8,433 nt of DNA from an uncultured Moraxellaceae bacterium (GTDB lineage Bacteria > Pseudomonadota > Gammaproteobacteria > Pseudomonadales > Moraxellaceae), in NCBI GenBank assembly GCA_937952925.1, contig CALFYA010000164.1:1-8433 (forward strand). Reading direction: 5' to 3'. The stretch's first letter is position 1, and each line of letters begins with the position of its first letter. Positions 6,819 through 8,433 of the stretch are shown in pieces. The position numbers and the translations under genes were made by a program. Under the pieces are notes generated by a model. It did no database searches, was not told where the DNA came from, and saw only the letters and a list, made by a program, of their open reading frames with translations.

Positions 6819-8348
6819 ATGAATGCAAAAGCCCCTAGCCTACAACCCACCACCAGCAACATTCGCGACCGCAAAGTGGTCGAAATGGCGATTGTTGGCG
6901 CTGGTTTTGGTGGGATGGCCATGGCCATCCGAATGTTGCAAGAAGGCAATACCGACTTCGTACTGATCGACAAAGGCGACACCGTAGGCGGCACATGGCG
7001 TGAAAACACCTACCCTGGTGCAGCCTGTGACGTGCAATCGCACATGTACTCGCTGTCGTTTGAACCTAAGACCGACTGGAGCAAACGCTACGCCGGTTGG
7101 GAAGAAATCCAAGCGTATATCCAAACCACCGCCAAAAAATACGACCTCGACAGCTATGCGCGTTATCACACTGAAGTGGTTGGCGCACACTTTGATCAAG
7201 ACACCGCCTACTGGACATTGAGCTTCCAAGACGGCGATAGCCTCAAGTGCAAGTATTTTGTGCTCGCTTCAGGCCCTTTGCATGTACCACAAGTGCCTCG
7301 CCTCAAAGGTATTGAAAACTTCAAAGGTAAAGTGTTCCACTCTGCCCAGTGGGATCACAGCTACGATTTGACTGGCAAAAATGTGGTGTCGATTGGCACC
7401 GGTGGTAGCGCCATTCAATATGTGCCTGAGATCGCTCCACAGGTCAAACAATTGTACGTGATGCAACGTACTCCAGCATGGGTTATTCCCCGCGACGAGC
7501 GCAAATACGCCGAACTTGAAAAAACAGTATTTGAAAAAGTCCCTGCGCTGCGCAAGCTGCACCGCGCTCGCCTGTACTGGTCAAACGAATCTCGTGTTGT
7601 GCCGATTTTCAAACCCGCCATGATGAAACAAGCGCAAAAACTGGCGGCTTTGTTTATTCGTTTCCAAGTCAAAGACAAAACCATTGCCAAAAAGCTCACC
7701 CCTGATTATGTATTGGGCTGTAAGCGGATTTTGATCTCCAACAAATACTTCCCGACTTTCAACCGTCCAAACGTCGAACTCGTGACCGATGGCATCGCTG
7801 AAATCCGTGAAAACAGCATCGTCACCAAAGATGGCGTCGAGCGTCCTGCTGACTGCATCATCTACGGGACTGGCTTTATCACCGATCCACGCATCTACAT
7901 GAAAAACTTCTCCTGTACCGGCATCAATGGTCATGACCTGATGCAAGACTGGAAGCAAGGTGCCGAGTCGTATTATGGGGTGACCACCACCGGCTATCCC
8001 AATATGTTCCAGTTGGTTGGCCCCAACACCGGTTTGGGTCACAACTCGATCATTTTCATGATCGAAGCCCAAGTGCACTACATCCTCGAACTGATGAAGC
8101 TGATGAAAAAGCAAAATGCAGACTACGTCGATGTACGCGCTGATGTGCAAGCCGAGTTTAACGAAAAAGTGCAAAAGAGCTTGGATGGCACGGTGTGGGC
8201 AACCGGCTGCACCAGCTGGTATCAGCAAGATGGCGGCAAAAACTTTGCCATCTGGCCGGGTTATACATGGCGCTACTGGTTGGAAACTCGCAAAGTCAAA
8301 GCCAGTGATTTTGTGTTTGGTAAAGCCAAGACTGCGGTGACTGCTTAA
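6819..8348 (+). CDS. Type I Baeyer-Villiger monooxygenase (BVMO-2)
   Basis: A 509-residue FAD/NADPH monooxygenase with the complete Baeyer-Villiger signature, expected to convert a ketone to an ester or lactone using oxygen and NADPH. In order: FAD-binding GAGFGG (residues 27-32); GGTWRENTYPGAACD (57-71); the type I fingerprint FKGKVFHSAQWD (168-179) with canonical final Asp; NADPH-binding GTGGSA (193-198); GCKR with Arg303 at the expected catalytic arginine; GTGF in place of the common ATGF; and a C-terminal NFAIWPGYTWRYWLETRK tail shared by many enzymes of this class. The frame is open from 6741, but the start at 6819 has GGAG at 7 bases and avoids a non-homologous N-terminal stretch. It is divergent from the AraC-type gene, its likely regulator, and is followed by a terminator at 8400-8432. 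It is clearly related to BVMO-1 but divergent from it. Substrate unknown. Confidence 0.93.
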   Translation: MNAKAPSLQPTTSNIRDRKVVEMAIVGAGFGGMAMAIRMLQEGNTDFVLIDKGDTVGGTWRENTYPGAACDVQSHMYSLSFEPKTDWSKRYAGWEEIQAYIQTTAKKYDLDSYARYHTEVVGAHFDQDTAYWTLSFQDGDSLKCKYFVLASGPLHVPQVPRLKGIENFKGKVFHSAQWDHSYDLTGKNVVSIGTGGSAIQYVPEIAPQVKQLYVMQRTPAWVIPRDERKYAELEKTVFEKVPALRKLHRARLYWSNESRVVPIFKPAMMKQAQKLAALFIRFQVKDKTIAKKLTPDYVLGCKRILISNKYFPTFNRPNVELVTDGIAEIRENSIVTKDGVERPADCIIYGTGFITDPRIYMKNFSCTGINGHDLMQDWKQGAESYYGVTTTGYPNMFQLVGPNTGLGHNSIIFMIEAQVHYILELMKLMKKQNADYVDVRADVQAEFNEKVQKSLDGTVWATGCTSWYQQDGGKNFAIWPGYTWRYWLETRKVKASDFVFGKAKTAVTA

Positions 8349-8399
8349 TCGTTGTGATCTAAAAAAGCACTCTTTTGAGTAATGCCAGTCAGTTAAGAA

Positions 8400-8432
8400 A
8401 AAACACCGTAGTTCATTGGGCTGCGGTGTTTT
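8400..8432 (+). terminator. Rho-independent terminator after BVMO-2 (probably bidirectional)
   Basis: The arms AAAACACCGTAG (8400-8411) and CTGCGGTGTTTT (8421-8432) pair over 12 positions with one G-T wobble, around a 9-base loop. The stem ends in TTTT at the window edge, so the T-run may continue outside. An A-rich run before the 5' arm would serve as a T-run for transcription from the right. It begins 51 bases after the BVMO-2 stop. Confidence 0.88.
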
Positions 8433-8433
8433 A

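Noticed and set aside
7581..8228. Minus-strand open frame of 215 codons
   Set aside because: It is antisense to the BVMO-2 coding region, with no recognisable domain; the sense frame has clear motifs before, within and after it.

Overview
The window reads as chromosomal DNA of a gammaproteobacterium with roughly balanced G+C (judged by eye). The evidence is an AcnB-type aconitase, a ZapE/AFG1 ATPase and their gammaproteobacterial sequence style. The AcnB N-terminus and the AraC/monooxygenase pairing recall Moraxellaceae (Acinetobacter and hydrocarbon-degrading relatives), but this placement is inference from remembered family sequences. There are seven protein genes, six on the minus strand and one on the plus strand. 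No tRNA, rRNA, CRISPR array, insertion sequence or phage gene is visible.

Layout from left to right. (1) 1-899, minus: the N-terminal 299 codons of acnB, cut by the window edge and starting at GTG. (2) 900-1134: a 235-base gap holding the acnB leader, with a perfect 9-bp inverted repeat just upstream of the ribosome binding site. (3) 1135-2022, minus: a TIGR01777/YfcH-type SDR protein. (4) 2101-3606, minus: a first flavin-dependent monooxygenase of Baeyer-Villiger type (called BVMO-1 here). (5) 3607-3790: a spacer with a possible operator for BVMO-1 and a clear Rho-independent terminator ending the next transcript. (6) 3791-6719, minus: a likely transcription unit in the order AraC-family regulator, small alpha/beta hydrolase, zapE. 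The hydrolase and zapE overlap by 4 bases (ATGA). (7) 6720-6818: a 99-base divergent control region. (8) 6819-8348, plus: a second Baeyer-Villiger-type monooxygenase (BVMO-2), followed by a strong hairpin terminator at 8400-8432.

How the genes may work together: the regulator and BVMO-2 are divergent neighbours. This is the arrangement known for AraC-type regulators and monooxygenases such as virS/mymA in Mycobacterium tuberculosis, and similar in gene content to chnR/chnB in Acinetobacter. A Baeyer-Villiger enzyme turns a ketone into an ester or lactone, and a hydrolase could open that product. The hydrolase next to the regulator is therefore a possible partner, though its family is not a proven lactonase family. 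AcnB (TCA cycle), ZapE (cell division) and the TIGR01777 protein look like housekeeping genes around this accessory oxidation module. I see no clearly novel system. The most useful leads are the paired monooxygenases with their regulator, a deviation in the BVMO-1 fingerprint, and the hairpin in the acnB leader.
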